From Rhodanobacter sp. UBA5168 (GTDB lineage Bacteria; Pseudomonadota; Gammaproteobacteria; Xanthomonadales; Rhodanobacteraceae), in contig DHXA01000014.1 in NCBI GenBank assembly GCA_002413455.1, forward strand, positions 4,915 to 9,937: a stretch of DNA of 5,023 bases, read 5' to 3'. Shown here piece by piece: positions 1 through 5,023 of the stretch (its first letter is position 1; the number at the start of each line of letters is the position of its first letter). The notes under the pieces were generated by a model, which saw only the letters and a program-made list of their open reading frames with translations, was not told the DNA's origin and searched no databases. The position numbers were made by a program, and so were the translations under genes.

Positions 1-848
1 GTGAAGTACGTCTGCAGGCCGAGCAGCTTGTAGCCCGCGCGGATCACCCGGTTCAGGCCCGGCTCGTCCAGGCCCATGTCCTTCAGGAATTCGTCGCGGT
101 CGGCGTCTTCCAACTGCGCCATTTCCTCTTCGATCGCTGCACACACCGGCACGACTTCCGCGCCTTCGATGGTCGCACGCGCACGCACCGCGTCGAGCAG
201 CGGATTGTTCTCGAAGCCGTCGTCGCTGACGTTGGCGATGTACATCAGCGGCTTCAGCGTGAGCAGGAACATGTCGCGCACCAGCGCCTTTTCTTCGGCA
301 TCGAGGCCGAGCGAGCGCGCCGAACGGCCGTCGTTAAGCGCGGCGAACAGTTTCTGCAGCACCGGCTTCTTCGCCAGCGCTTCCTTGTCGTTCGCCTTGG
401 CGGCGCGCTCGGCCTTGTTCAGCGCCTTCTCCACCGACTCGAGATCGGCCAACGCCAGCTCGGTGTCGATCGTCTCGATGTCGGAGATCGGGTCGACCTT
501 GCCGGCGACGTGGATCACATCGCCCTCGAAGCAGCGCACCACGTGGGCGATCGCATCGACCTCGCGGATGTGCGCGAGGAACTTGTTGCCCAGCCCCTCG
601 CCCTTGGACGCCCCCGCGACGAGGCCGGCAATGTCGACGAATTCCATCGTGGTCGGGATGAGCTTCTGCGGCTTGACGATGTCCGACAGCTGGTTCAGCC
701 GCGGATCGGGCACCGGCACGATGCCGACATTCGGCTCGATCGTGCAGAACGGAAAGTTCGCCGCGGCGATGCCGGCTTTCGTCAGCGCGTTGAACAGGGT
801 GGACTTGCCGACGTTAGGCAGGCCGACGATGCCGCATTTGATACCCAT
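1..848 (-). CDS. ychF: Redox/ribosome-associated P-loop ATPase YchF (OLA1 family), C-terminus cut off by window edge
   Basis: The first 282 codons are present, from an ATG at 848; the family is about 363 residues, so roughly 80 residues, including nearly all of the C-terminal TGS domain, lie beyond base 1. YchF is a cytosolic Obg-related P-loop NTPase that binds ribosomes and hydrolyses ATP, and in E. coli it is linked to translation initiation and the oxidative stress response. Visible motifs are G1 GLPNVGKS (9-16), a G2-region Thr at 36, and G3 DIAG (72-75). Leu76 follows G3 where catalytic Gln sits in classical GTPases, as is usual for this family. The predicted coiled-coil insertion covers about 125-190. 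The G4 motif is NVSD (206-209), where E. coli YchF has NVNE; see findings. The visible sequence ends in LLGLQTYF, the usual entry to the TGS domain. It lies 81 bases after pth, the usual pth-ychF pairing. The ribosome binding site is modest (GGAA within CCGGAATCA). The identification is very secure. Confidence 0.97.
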   Translation of the reverse strand, partial: MGIKCGIVGLPNVGKSTLFNALTKAGIAAANFPFCTIEPNVGIVPVPDPRLNQLSDIVKPQKLIPTTMEFVDIAGLVAGASKGEGLGNKFLAHIREVDAIAHVVRCFEGDVIHVAGKVDPISDIETIDTELALADLESVEKALNKAERAAKANDKEALAKKPVLQKLFAALNDGRSARSLGLDAEEKALVRDMFLLTLKPLMYIANVSDDGFENNPLLDAVRARATIEGAEVVPVCAAIEEEMAQLEDADRDEFLKDMGLDEPGLNRVIRAGYKLLGLQTYF

Positions 849-850
849 GA

Positions 851-859
851 TGATTCCGG
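851..859 (-). promoter_or_regulatory. ychF ribosome binding site, CCGGAATCA
   Basis: A 9-base string, CCGGAATCA on the minus strand, ends two bases before the ychF ATG. Its GGAA part is the only Shine-Dalgarno-like stretch at a workable distance, so it supports the start at 848. The same nine bases at the same spacing precede the GNAT-IspE start (4947-4955). Whether this is functional conservation or coincidence cannot be told from one window. Confidence 0.45.
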
Positions 860-879
860 TGGGGAAACGCGCGTGACAA

Positions 880-895
880 CCGATCGAATGACCGG
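880..895 (-). other. Weak stem-loop in the pth-ychF gap
   Basis: On the minus strand CCGGTC and GATCGG can pair as six base pairs, one of them a G-U wobble, around the loop ATTC. The stem is followed by TTGTCACG, which is not a proper T-run, so it is not a convincing terminator. It lies inside the 81-base gap between pth and ychF, which otherwise shows nothing recognisable apart from the ychF ribosome binding site. It could be an mRNA stability element or chance pairing in GC-rich DNA. Confidence 0.2.
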
Positions 896-929
896 CCGGC
901 AACCCGCGTCTGCCGCATGAAGTGTGGTG

Positions 930-1523
930 TTACCTGGTTTTGCCGTCTTCTGTCGTATGCAACTGTTGCATTGCCTTGTCGAACTGGCCGTCGATCGCCA
1001 GCGGCAGCACCTCCAGTGCGCGGGCGATACCGCCGAGGATCGCGTCCTCATCCTGCGCCGATGGCCGACCCAGCACCCATGGCGTGACCTGATCGCGATG
1101 GCCGGGATGACCGATGCCCACGCGCAGGCGATGAAACTTGCCATGGCCCAGATGCGCCATGAGGTCGCGCAGACCGTTCTGGCCACCGTGGCCGCCGTCG
1201 AATTTCATCCGCACGGTACCGACAGGCAAGTCCAGATCGTCGTGCACGATCAGGCACTGTTCCGGTTCGATCTTGTAGTAGCGCAACGCCGAAACCACGG
1301 CGATGCCGCTCTTGTTCATGAAGGTGGCGGGCTTGAGCAGCCATACCTGCTGGCCGCCGATACGCACCTTGCAGGTCTCGCCGTGCAGCTTGCCGTCGAA
1401 ACCGAAGCGCTCGCCCTGCCCGCTGGCCAGAGCGTCAACAAACCAGAACCCGGCGTTGTGCCGGGTTCGGAAATATTCGGCACCGGGATTGCCCAGTCCG
1501 ACGATGAGTTGCAATGCAGCCAT
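930..1523 (-). CDS. pth: Peptidyl-tRNA hydrolase (Pth)
   Basis: A 197-residue cytosolic esterase that releases peptides from peptidyl-tRNA dropped by stalled ribosomes, recycling tRNA; it is essential in most bacteria. The length fits the family (about 190). The N-terminal signature LIVGLGNPGAEY (6-17) and TRHNAG (20-25) are intact. By alignment to E. coli Pth the active-site residues are Asn12, His22, Asn70 (in FMN), Asp95 (in HDDLD) and Asn116 (in GGQNG), all present. HRLRVGIGHPG (131-141) is also typical. The ATG at 1523 is chosen because the conserved strand begins at residue 4; the ribosome binding site is weak (no clear GGAGG, only GG-rich bases). The gene starts 53 bases after rplY, with a strong stem-loop in that gap, and is probably co-transcribed with rplY and ychF. 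The last few residues (TTEDGKTR) are a normal variable tail. The identification is secure. Confidence 0.97.
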   Translation of the reverse strand: MAALQLIVGLGNPGAEYFRTRHNAGFWFVDALASGQGERFGFDGKLHGETCKVRIGGQQVWLLKPATFMNKSGIAVVSALRYYKIEPEQCLIVHDDLDLPVGTVRMKFDGGHGGQNGLRDLMAHLGHGKFHRLRVGIGHPGHRDQVTPWVLGRPSAQDEDAILGGIARALEVLPLAIDGQFDKAMQQLHTTEDGKTR

Positions 1524-1541
1524 GAGCGACCAGCCACGCGA

Positions 1542-1568
1542 GTCCCGCGCCCGATTGGGGCGCGGGAC
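1542..1568 (-). other. Strong intercistronic stem-loop between rplY and pth
   Basis: A perfect 11-bp inverted repeat (GTCCCGCGCCC and GGGCGCGGGAC) surrounds the 5-base loop CAATC on the minus strand. It begins 8 bases after the rplY stop and ends 18 bases before the pth ATG. Neither strand has a T-run after the stem, so it does not look like a standard intrinsic terminator. More likely roles are protecting the 3' end of rplY mRNA, partial attenuation, or lowering pth expression relative to the ribosomal protein gene. The structure is directly visible; the role is inferred. Confidence 0.7.
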
Positions 1569-1576
1569 AGCATGAC

Positions 1577-2272
1577 TTACTTCTTGTCGGCAGGCTTGGC
1601 GGCAGCCTTGGCGGCGGGCTTCGCAGCCGCCGCCTTGTTCGCCTCGGCTTCGGCCTCGGCAGCGGCGTCCTCAGCGGCATCCGCAGCGCTTTCCTTGACC
1701 ACGTTCACCGTGACCACCGGAATGTCGTGAGCCTCGCCCAGCTGCAGCGCCGGCAATTCGACGTTGGCCGGCAGCTTCAGATCGGACAGGTGAATGATGT
1801 CGCCCGCCTGGAGCGCGCCCAGGTCCAGCTCGATGAATTCCGGCAGATGCTTGGGCAGGCAGAGGATTTCCACCTCGGTCAGATTGTGCGAGATCACCAC
1901 GCCGGAGGTCTTGCCAGCCGTCGAGGTTTCCTGATTGAGGAAATGCAGCGGTACGTTCACACGCACCTTCGCGTTCTCGTCGATGCGCAGGAAATCCATG
2001 TGCATCATCAGCTGCTTGAACGGATGCTTCTGCCAGTCACGCACCAGCACCTTCTGCACCTTGCCGTCGACGTTCAGGTCGAGCACCGAGGAGAAGAACC
2101 ACTCGTGCTTGGCGGAGAGCAGGATGGTGTTGTGTTCGATCTGGATGCTTTGCGGATCCTGACCGGCGCCGTAAATGACGGCGGGCACGAAGCCGGCATG
2201 ACGCAGGCGGCGGCTCGCACCTTTCCCCTCGTCCTTGCGGCCTTGCGCCTTGATTTCATGAGTCTTGACCAT
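1577..2272 (-). CDS. rplY: 50S ribosomal protein L25, long CTC-type (general stress protein Ctc)
   Basis: A 231-residue L25 that binds loop E of 5S rRNA in the large ribosomal subunit. E. coli L25 is only the 94-residue N-terminal domain; this is the long form found in many other bacteria. The N-terminal L25 domain covers about 1-95, with GASRRLRHAGFVPAVIYG (18-35) as its typical signature. The TL5/CTC beta domain covers about 96-190. A low-complexity tail follows: residues 194-211 are Ala/Glu/Asp-rich and 212-231 are Ala/Lys/Pro-rich. The ATG at 2272 opens directly on the conserved MVKTHEIKAQ start; AAGG lies 10 bases upstream, a rather long spacing. It is the first gene after the prs terminator, so it should have its own promoter, and it probably forms an operon with pth and ychF. 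Autogenous translational control is known for E. coli rplY; whether it applies here is unknown. Confidence 0.97.
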   Translation of the reverse strand: MVKTHEIKAQGRKDEGKGASRRLRHAGFVPAVIYGAGQDPQSIQIEHNTILLSAKHEWFFSSVLDLNVDGKVQKVLVRDWQKHPFKQLMMHMDFLRIDENAKVRVNVPLHFLNQETSTAGKTSGVVISHNLTEVEILCLPKHLPEFIELDLGALQAGDIIHLSDLKLPANVELPALQLGEAHDIPVVTVNVVKESAADAAEDAAAEAEAEANKAAAAKPAAKAAAKPADKK

Positions 2273-2384
2273 TTCGTTACTACCTTGGTTTGTGTTTGCC
2301 GCCTCGCGGTGGCTGGGTGACTTCCCCGCGACCAGGAAAGATCGTTACTCCACGCAGCATCCATGCCGCGAAAAGCTGAACATC
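2273..2384 (-). promoter_or_regulatory. rplY upstream region (promoter and mRNA leader expected)
   Basis: These 112 bases separate the prs terminator from the rplY ATG and should carry the promoter of the rplY-pth-ychF unit. I could not find a -35/-10 pair good enough to mark. Visible structure includes a direct repeat of AGTAACGA (minus strand), at 2342-2349 and 2274-2281, the second copy ending one base before the rplY ATG. CTTTCC and GGGAAG can pair around an 8-base loop (about 2320-2339), and a short CCGC-GAG-GCGG hairpin lies at 2299-2309. The site AAGG (2283-2286) is the best Shine-Dalgarno candidate. The regulatory role is inferred from position only. Confidence 0.45.
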
Positions 2385-2405
2385 AAAACCGCCCATCCTG
2401 GGCGG
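2385..2405 (-). terminator. Intrinsic (rho-independent) terminator after prs
   Basis: On the minus strand a perfect 6-bp GC stem (CCGCCC and GGGCGG) with the 5-base loop AGGAT is followed at once by TTTT. It begins 12 bases after the prs stop codon. Bases just outside the stem (AAAG before, TTTT after) can extend the pairing past one mismatch. Position, stem and T-run together fit an intrinsic terminator ending the ispE-tRNA-prs unit. The T-run is short, so some read-through into rplY is possible. Confidence 0.85.
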
Positions 2406-2417
2406 ACTTTCAAATTC

Positions 2418-3377
2418 TCAATCCACGTACAACGAACTCACCGACTCGCCAAAGGCGATGCGGCGAATGGTTTCCGCCAGCAGCTCGGCGACCGAGAGCT
2501 GACGGATCTTGGCGCAGGCCTGCACTTCCGGGCGCAGCGGCAAGGTATTGGTGACCACCAGCTGGTCGAGCTGGGAGCCTTCGATGTTGCCGATCGCCGC
2601 ACCCGACAGCACCGGGTGCACGCAATAGGCGACCACCTTGCGGGCGCCGCGCTCCTTGAGAGCTGCAGCTGCCGCACACAGCGTACCGGCGGTGTCGACG
2701 ATGTCATCGACCATCACGCAGGTCTTGCCGTCCACGTCACCGATGATGTTCATCACGGTGGACACGTTCGCGCGCGGACGACGCTTGTCGATGATGGCCA
2801 GGTCGGCGTCATCCAGCCGCTTGGCAATGGCTCGCGCACGCACCACGCCACCCACGTCCGGGCTGACCACGATCAGGTCGTCCATGCTGTGGCTGCGCCA
2901 GATGTCGGCCAGCAGCACCGGCGAGGCATACACGTTGTCGACCGGGATATCGAAGAAGCCCTGAATCTGGTCGGCGTGCAGATCCACCGTCAGCACACGA
3001 TCCACACCGGCGGCGCCAATCATCCTGGCGGCCAGCTTGGCGGTAATCGGCACCCGTGCCGAGCGTGGCCGGCGATCCTGCCTGGCATAGCCGAAATACG
3101 GAATGACCGCCGTGACACTCGCGGCCGAGGCGCGCTTGAGCGCATCGGTGAGGGCCAGCAGCTCGAACAGGTTCACCGCGCTCGGCGCGCCGGTCGGCTG
3201 CAGCACGAACACTTCCTGCCTGCGGACGTTTTCCTCGATCTCGATCTGCACTTCGCCGTCGCTGAAGGTGCCGACCAGCGCCTTGCCCAGCGGCACGCCC
3301 AGGCGATGGGCCACATCCTCGGCCAAGGCACGATGTGCGTTACCGGTAAACAGCATCATCGGGGTGGACGTGTCCAC
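2418..3377 (-). CDS. prs: Ribose-phosphate pyrophosphokinase (PRPP synthetase)
   Basis: It transfers pyrophosphate from ATP to ribose 5-phosphate to make PRPP, the precursor of purines, pyrimidines, NAD, histidine and tryptophan; it acts in the cytosol as a class I hexamer. With the GTG start at 3377 it is 319 residues, close to E. coli Prs (315). Motifs in order: FTGNA (10-14), FSDGE (38-42), YFGYARQDR (94-102), the signature [12 protein letters not shown] (131-142) with the metal-binding His134, [11 protein letters not shown] (171-181), the catalytic flexible loop DKRRPRAN (197-204) with Lys198, and the PRPP loop [10 protein letters not shown] (223-232). The GTG is preferred because GAGGT lies 6 bases ahead. 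A TTG six codons upstream would overlap that site, and ATG codons at residues 7 and 8 have poorer upstream sequence. The loop reads DTAGT where E. coli has DTGGT, a mild change. It lies 32 bases after tRNA-Gln and is followed by a terminator. The identification is secure. Confidence 0.97.
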   Translation of the reverse strand: MDTSTPMMLFTGNAHRALAEDVAHRLGVPLGKALVGTFSDGEVQIEIEENVRRQEVFVLQPTGAPSAVNLFELLALTDALKRASAASVTAVIPYFGYARQDRRPRSARVPITAKLAARMIGAAGVDRVLTVDLHADQIQGFFDIPVDNVYASPVLLADIWRSHSMDDLIVVSPDVGGVVRARAIAKRLDDADLAIIDKRRPRANVSTVMNIIGDVDGKTCVMVDDIVDTAGTLCAAAAALKERGARKVVAYCVHPVLSGAAIGNIEGSQLDQLVVTNTLPLRPEVQACAKIRQLSVAELLAETIRRIAFGESVSSLYVD

Positions 3378-3383
3378 AGCGTT

Positions 3384-3388
3384 ACCTC
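3384..3388 (-). promoter_or_regulatory. prs Shine-Dalgarno site that decides a GTG start
   Basis: GAGGT on the minus strand lies six bases before the GTG at 3377, an ideal spacing. It is the best ribosome binding site in the window and is the reason for choosing this GTG over the upstream TTG at 3395 or the ATG pair 18-21 bases further in. Confidence 0.75.
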
Positions 3389-3393
3389 GGAAC

Positions 3394-3413
3394 AAAAGCC
3401 ATCATGAAATGGC
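3394..3413 (-). promoter_or_regulatory. Small hairpin plus T-run at the tRNA-Gln 3' end, possible attenuator before prs
   Basis: On the minus strand GCCATT and GATGGC can pair as six base pairs (one U-G) around the loop TCAT, followed by TTTTGTT. The 5' arm begins with G73 and the encoded CCA of tRNA-Gln, bases that are unpaired in the tRNA itself, so the hairpin can form next to a folded tRNA. The prs start lies 16 bases beyond the T-run. It has the outline of a weak terminator or attenuator that would let most transcripts end after the tRNA, but the stem is short and moderate in GC. The role is inferred. Confidence 0.4.
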
Positions 3414-3486
3414 TGGGGCGGCAGGATTCGAACCTGCGTATGCGGGAATCAAAATCCCGTGCCTTAACCAGCTTGGCGACGCCCCA
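3410..3486 (-). tRNA. tRNA-Gln, anticodon UUG
   Basis: A complete 77-base cloverleaf including the encoded CCA (3410-3412). The acceptor stem TGGGGCG pairs with CGCCCCA. A D arm of GCC/GGC follows, then the anticodon stem CGGGA/TCCCG with the loop TTTTGAT, placing TTG at positions 34-36. The variable loop is CATAC and the T arm is GCAGG-TTCGAAT-CCTGC. The weak U1-A72 pair and the G73 discriminator match known glutaminyl-tRNA synthetase identity elements, supporting the Gln assignment. The gene starts 3 bases after the ispE-fusion stop codon and ends 32 bases before prs, so it is almost certainly cut by RNases out of a longer transcript rather than made from its own promoter. tRNA-Gln between ispE and prs is a known arrangement in gammaproteobacteria. 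Confidence 0.98.
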
Positions 3487-3489
3487 GTA

Positions 3490-4944
3490 TTATTTGTGTT
3501 CGCTCGTATCTGCATCTGTCGACGGCCGCGGTGTCAGTGGCCGTCTGGTTGTCCGTGTCGCCTGACCCGCGCCCCGGTGGCGCGCCTGTGCATCGTGCAG
3601 GGGTGAAACCTCGACACCCGTAGCCACCTGCGCCGTGAATGCCGTCGGACACTGTGCTGCAACAGCCCATGCCCGATGGAGCGAACCTGTTTCAAGAAAC
3701 ACGCAACCGCCGCTGCCGGATAGTCGCGCCTGACCGAAGCCGCCGAGCCAGTCCAGTGCGGCGGCCACCCGCGGGTGCCGCGCACGCACGACCGGCATAA
3801 AGGCATTTTCCGTCGTTTCACCGGAAACAAAGGATGAAATTGTCGCCCGCTGAGCATTTCGTGTCAATTCAGACGCCTGAAAAAGCGCGGCCGTGGATAC
3901 CGGTTCGTGCGGGTCCAGCACGACGTAATGACGCGGCGGCAAGGCCAGCGCGGTGAGTTTTTCGCCGATGCCTTCGGCCCAGGCCGAGCGCCCGCGCACG
4001 AATACCGGCACGTCCGCGCCGAGCTGGCGGCCCAATTCGGCCAGCGCATCTTCGCCAAGGTCCAGTTGCCACAGCAGGTTCAGCGCCACCAGCACGGTGG
4101 CCGCGTCCGAACTGCCGCCGCCGAGCCCGCCACCCATCGGGATCCGCTTTTCCACCGCGATATCCACACCGAGGGCCGCGCCCGAATGCCGTTGCAGCAG
4201 CTGCGCCGCGCGCACCATCAGGTCGCTGTGCGCGGGCACACCGGGCACCTCGTGCAGGCGGTCAATCTCACCGTCATCGCGCAAACGCAGGCGTATCTCG
4301 TCGCCCCAGTCGAGCAGGCGAAACACCGTCTGCAATTCGTGGTAGCCGTCCGGTCGCCGCCCGGTGATGCGCAGGAACAGGTTCAATTTGGCCGGCGCCG
4401 GCCATACCGTCCACTCGTCGCGACCAGGCGCGGACAACGGCCGGCTCATGAACACCCGCAAGCGGTCGGGAAACCCGTTTTCGCGATCGCGCTGGCGTGC
4501 ATAGGCGAATGCGGGATCGTCCTTGTCGACCACCGCGAAGCCGTGTTTTGCGTAGAACGGCGCATTCCAGCGCACATCGGCCAGGGTTCCCAGGTCGACC
4601 CGGCGGTAGCCAGCGGCGCGTGCCCAGTCGCAGGCGTGCGTCAGCAGGGCACCACCGATGCCGCGCTGGCCATAATCCGGCAATACGTCGATTTCGGCGA
4701 TGCCGATGGCACTGCCGCCAGCGTCTGTATCCAGCCAGACAAACCCGACCGGAGCGGCTGCCTCATTCAGCGCCACCCAGACCAGGCCGCGGCTGATCGC
4801 GTGCTGCAGCAACTCCGGCGGAATCGACATCGCCGAGTAGCTCGCCCATGCCGCATGACCACGGAACAGCTGCACCGCCTTGCGCTCGATCGCGCACAGG
4901 GCGTCGACCTGGCTCGGGTCTGCACGTTCGATGAGGAATGCCAT
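3490..4944 (-). CDS. ispE: Fusion protein: N-terminal GNAT acetyltransferase + C-terminal 4-diphosphocytidyl-2-C-methyl-D-erythritol kinase (IspE)
   Basis: A 484-codon frame with two domains. Residues 1-170 form a GNAT N-acetyltransferase of unknown substrate: the acetyl-CoA region is IAEIDVLPDYGQRGIGGALL (82-101), and NAPFYAKHGF (127-136) is the usual late helix-strand. Residues about 177-455 form IspE, a cytosolic GHMP kinase that phosphorylates CDP-methylerythritol with ATP in the MEP isoprenoid pathway. IspE motifs: WPAPAKLNLFL (181-191, Lys186 = E. coli Lys10), the ATP loop PMGGGLGGGSSDA (269-281), LGADVPVFV (308-316, Asp311 = catalytic Asp141) and LSGSGGCVF (408-416). Normal IspE is about 285 residues and ends near SPLH, here 447-450; a basic/Thr-Pro-rich tail of 34 residues follows. 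No stop or frameshift separates the domains. An in-frame ATG at residue 166 (base 4449) could start a free IspE of 319 residues, but only weak CGGG lies before it. The ATG at 4944 has GGAA 5 bases upstream. lolB, often located before ispE in relatives, is not seen. Confidence 0.93.
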   Translation of the reverse strand: MAFLIERADPSQVDALCAIERKAVQLFRGHAAWASYSAMSIPPELLQHAISRGLVWVALNEAAAPVGFVWLDTDAGGSAIGIAEIDVLPDYGQRGIGGALLTHACDWARAAGYRRVDLGTLADVRWNAPFYAKHGFAVVDKDDPAFAYARQRDRENGFPDRLRVFMSRPLSAPGRDEWTVWPAPAKLNLFLRITGRRPDGYHELQTVFRLLDWGDEIRLRLRDDGEIDRLHEVPGVPAHSDLMVRAAQLLQRHSGAALGVDIAVEKRIPMGGGLGGGSSDAATVLVALNLLWQLDLGEDALAELGRQLGADVPVFVRGRSAWAEGIGEKLTALALPPRHYVVLDPHEPVSTAALFQASELTRNAQRATISSFVSGETTENAFMPVVRARHPRVAAALDWLGGFGQARLSGSGGCVFLETGSLHRAWAVAAQCPTAFTAQVATGVEVSPLHDAQARHRGAGQATRTTRRPLTPRPSTDADTSEHK

Positions 4945-5023
4945 CGTGATTCCGGAACTTGGCCAACGGTCGCGCCGCCTGAGGGGCGCAAAGCCTAACC
5001 CAATCGGGGCGACGACGGGCTTA
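4945..5023 (-). other. Upstream region of the GNAT-ispE gene
   Basis: This 79-base stretch up to the window edge holds the expected leader of the GNAT-IspE gene. The string CCGGAATCA (4947-4955) contains the likely ribosome binding site GGAA, two bases plus ATC before the ATG. I see no convincing -35/-10 pair, and no coding frame I could assign. TTAGGCTTT (about 4990-5000) is the only AT-richer patch and is a poor -10 candidate. Confidence 0.3.

Noticed and set aside
76..876. Plus-strand open frame (266 codons), Ser/Ala-rich, opposite ychF
   Set aside because: The minus strand encodes an intact YchF with all P-loop motifs. The Ser/Ala richness is the reverse reading of its codons.
924..1730. 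Plus-strand open frame (268 codons) across pth and the end of rplY
   Set aside because: It overlaps two real genes and the intergenic hairpin, and its Ala-rich end is the complement of the L25 tail codons.
2265..3407. Long plus-strand open frame (380 codons) opposite prs
   Set aside because: It lies antisense to an unmistakable PRPP synthetase, has His/Arg/Gln-rich composition typical of the complement of GC-rich coding DNA, and shows no recognisable domain.
3410..3486. tRNA-Gln as an integration (att) site with a mobile element
   Set aside because: No integrase, no repeated 3' tRNA fragment and no foreign-looking genes are visible; both neighbours are conserved housekeeping genes.
3490..4944. 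Fusion caused by a frameshift error
   Set aside because: Both domains read in the same frame with normal motifs right up to the junction, so no indel is needed; only a single-base stop change could be an error.
3907..4998. Long plus-strand open frame (363 codons) opposite the GNAT-IspE gene
   Set aside because: It is an antisense shadow of two clear domains; composition is Arg/Gln/His-rich and no motif is seen.
1..5023. CRISPR arrays, insertion sequences or defence genes
   Set aside because: No regularly spaced repeats, transposase motifs or terminal inverted repeats were seen; the window is filled by housekeeping genes.

Overview
The window is a GC-rich bacterial chromosome segment in which every supported gene lies on the minus strand. 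It therefore reads right to left: GNAT-ispE fusion, tRNA-Gln(UUG), prs, terminator, rplY, pth, ychF. The ispE / tRNA-Gln / prs / rplY / pth / ychF order is a conserved gammaproteobacterial neighbourhood, typical of Pseudomonas and Xanthomonas relatives. The base composition, the long CTC-type L25 with an Ala/Lys tail, and the IspE sequence suggest the order Xanthomonadales (Lysobacterales), perhaps Rhodanobacteraceae. That placement is inferred from layout and protein character, not from a database search.

Right part (about 5023-3378): a short leader of 79 bases precedes one 484-codon open frame. This frame carries an N-terminal GNAT acetyltransferase domain joined without a stop to a complete IspE kinase of the MEP isoprenoid pathway. 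Three bases after its stop begins a complete tRNA-Gln gene with encoded CCA. A small hairpin with a T-run starts on the last bases of that tRNA and lies just upstream of the prs ribosome binding site.

Middle (3377-2273): prs encodes ribose-phosphate pyrophosphokinase and is followed 12 bases later by a clear intrinsic terminator. This splits the region into two transcription units. The 112-base interval between terminator and rplY should hold the rplY promoter and leader; it contains a repeated 8-mer but no convincing sigma-70 promoter that I can read.

Left part (2272-1): rplY (L25, a 5S rRNA-binding protein), a strong 11-bp stem-loop, pth (peptidyl-tRNA hydrolase) and the first 282 codons of ychF (translation-associated P-loop ATPase, cut by the window edge). 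These three genes all serve translation. The upstream unit joins isoprenoid precursor synthesis, a tRNA and PRPP supply.

Most of the window is ordinary housekeeping DNA. The one arrangement that stands out is the GNAT-IspE fusion. Secondary points of interest are the tRNA-end hairpin before prs, the rplY leader repeat, and an Asp in the G4 motif of YchF.
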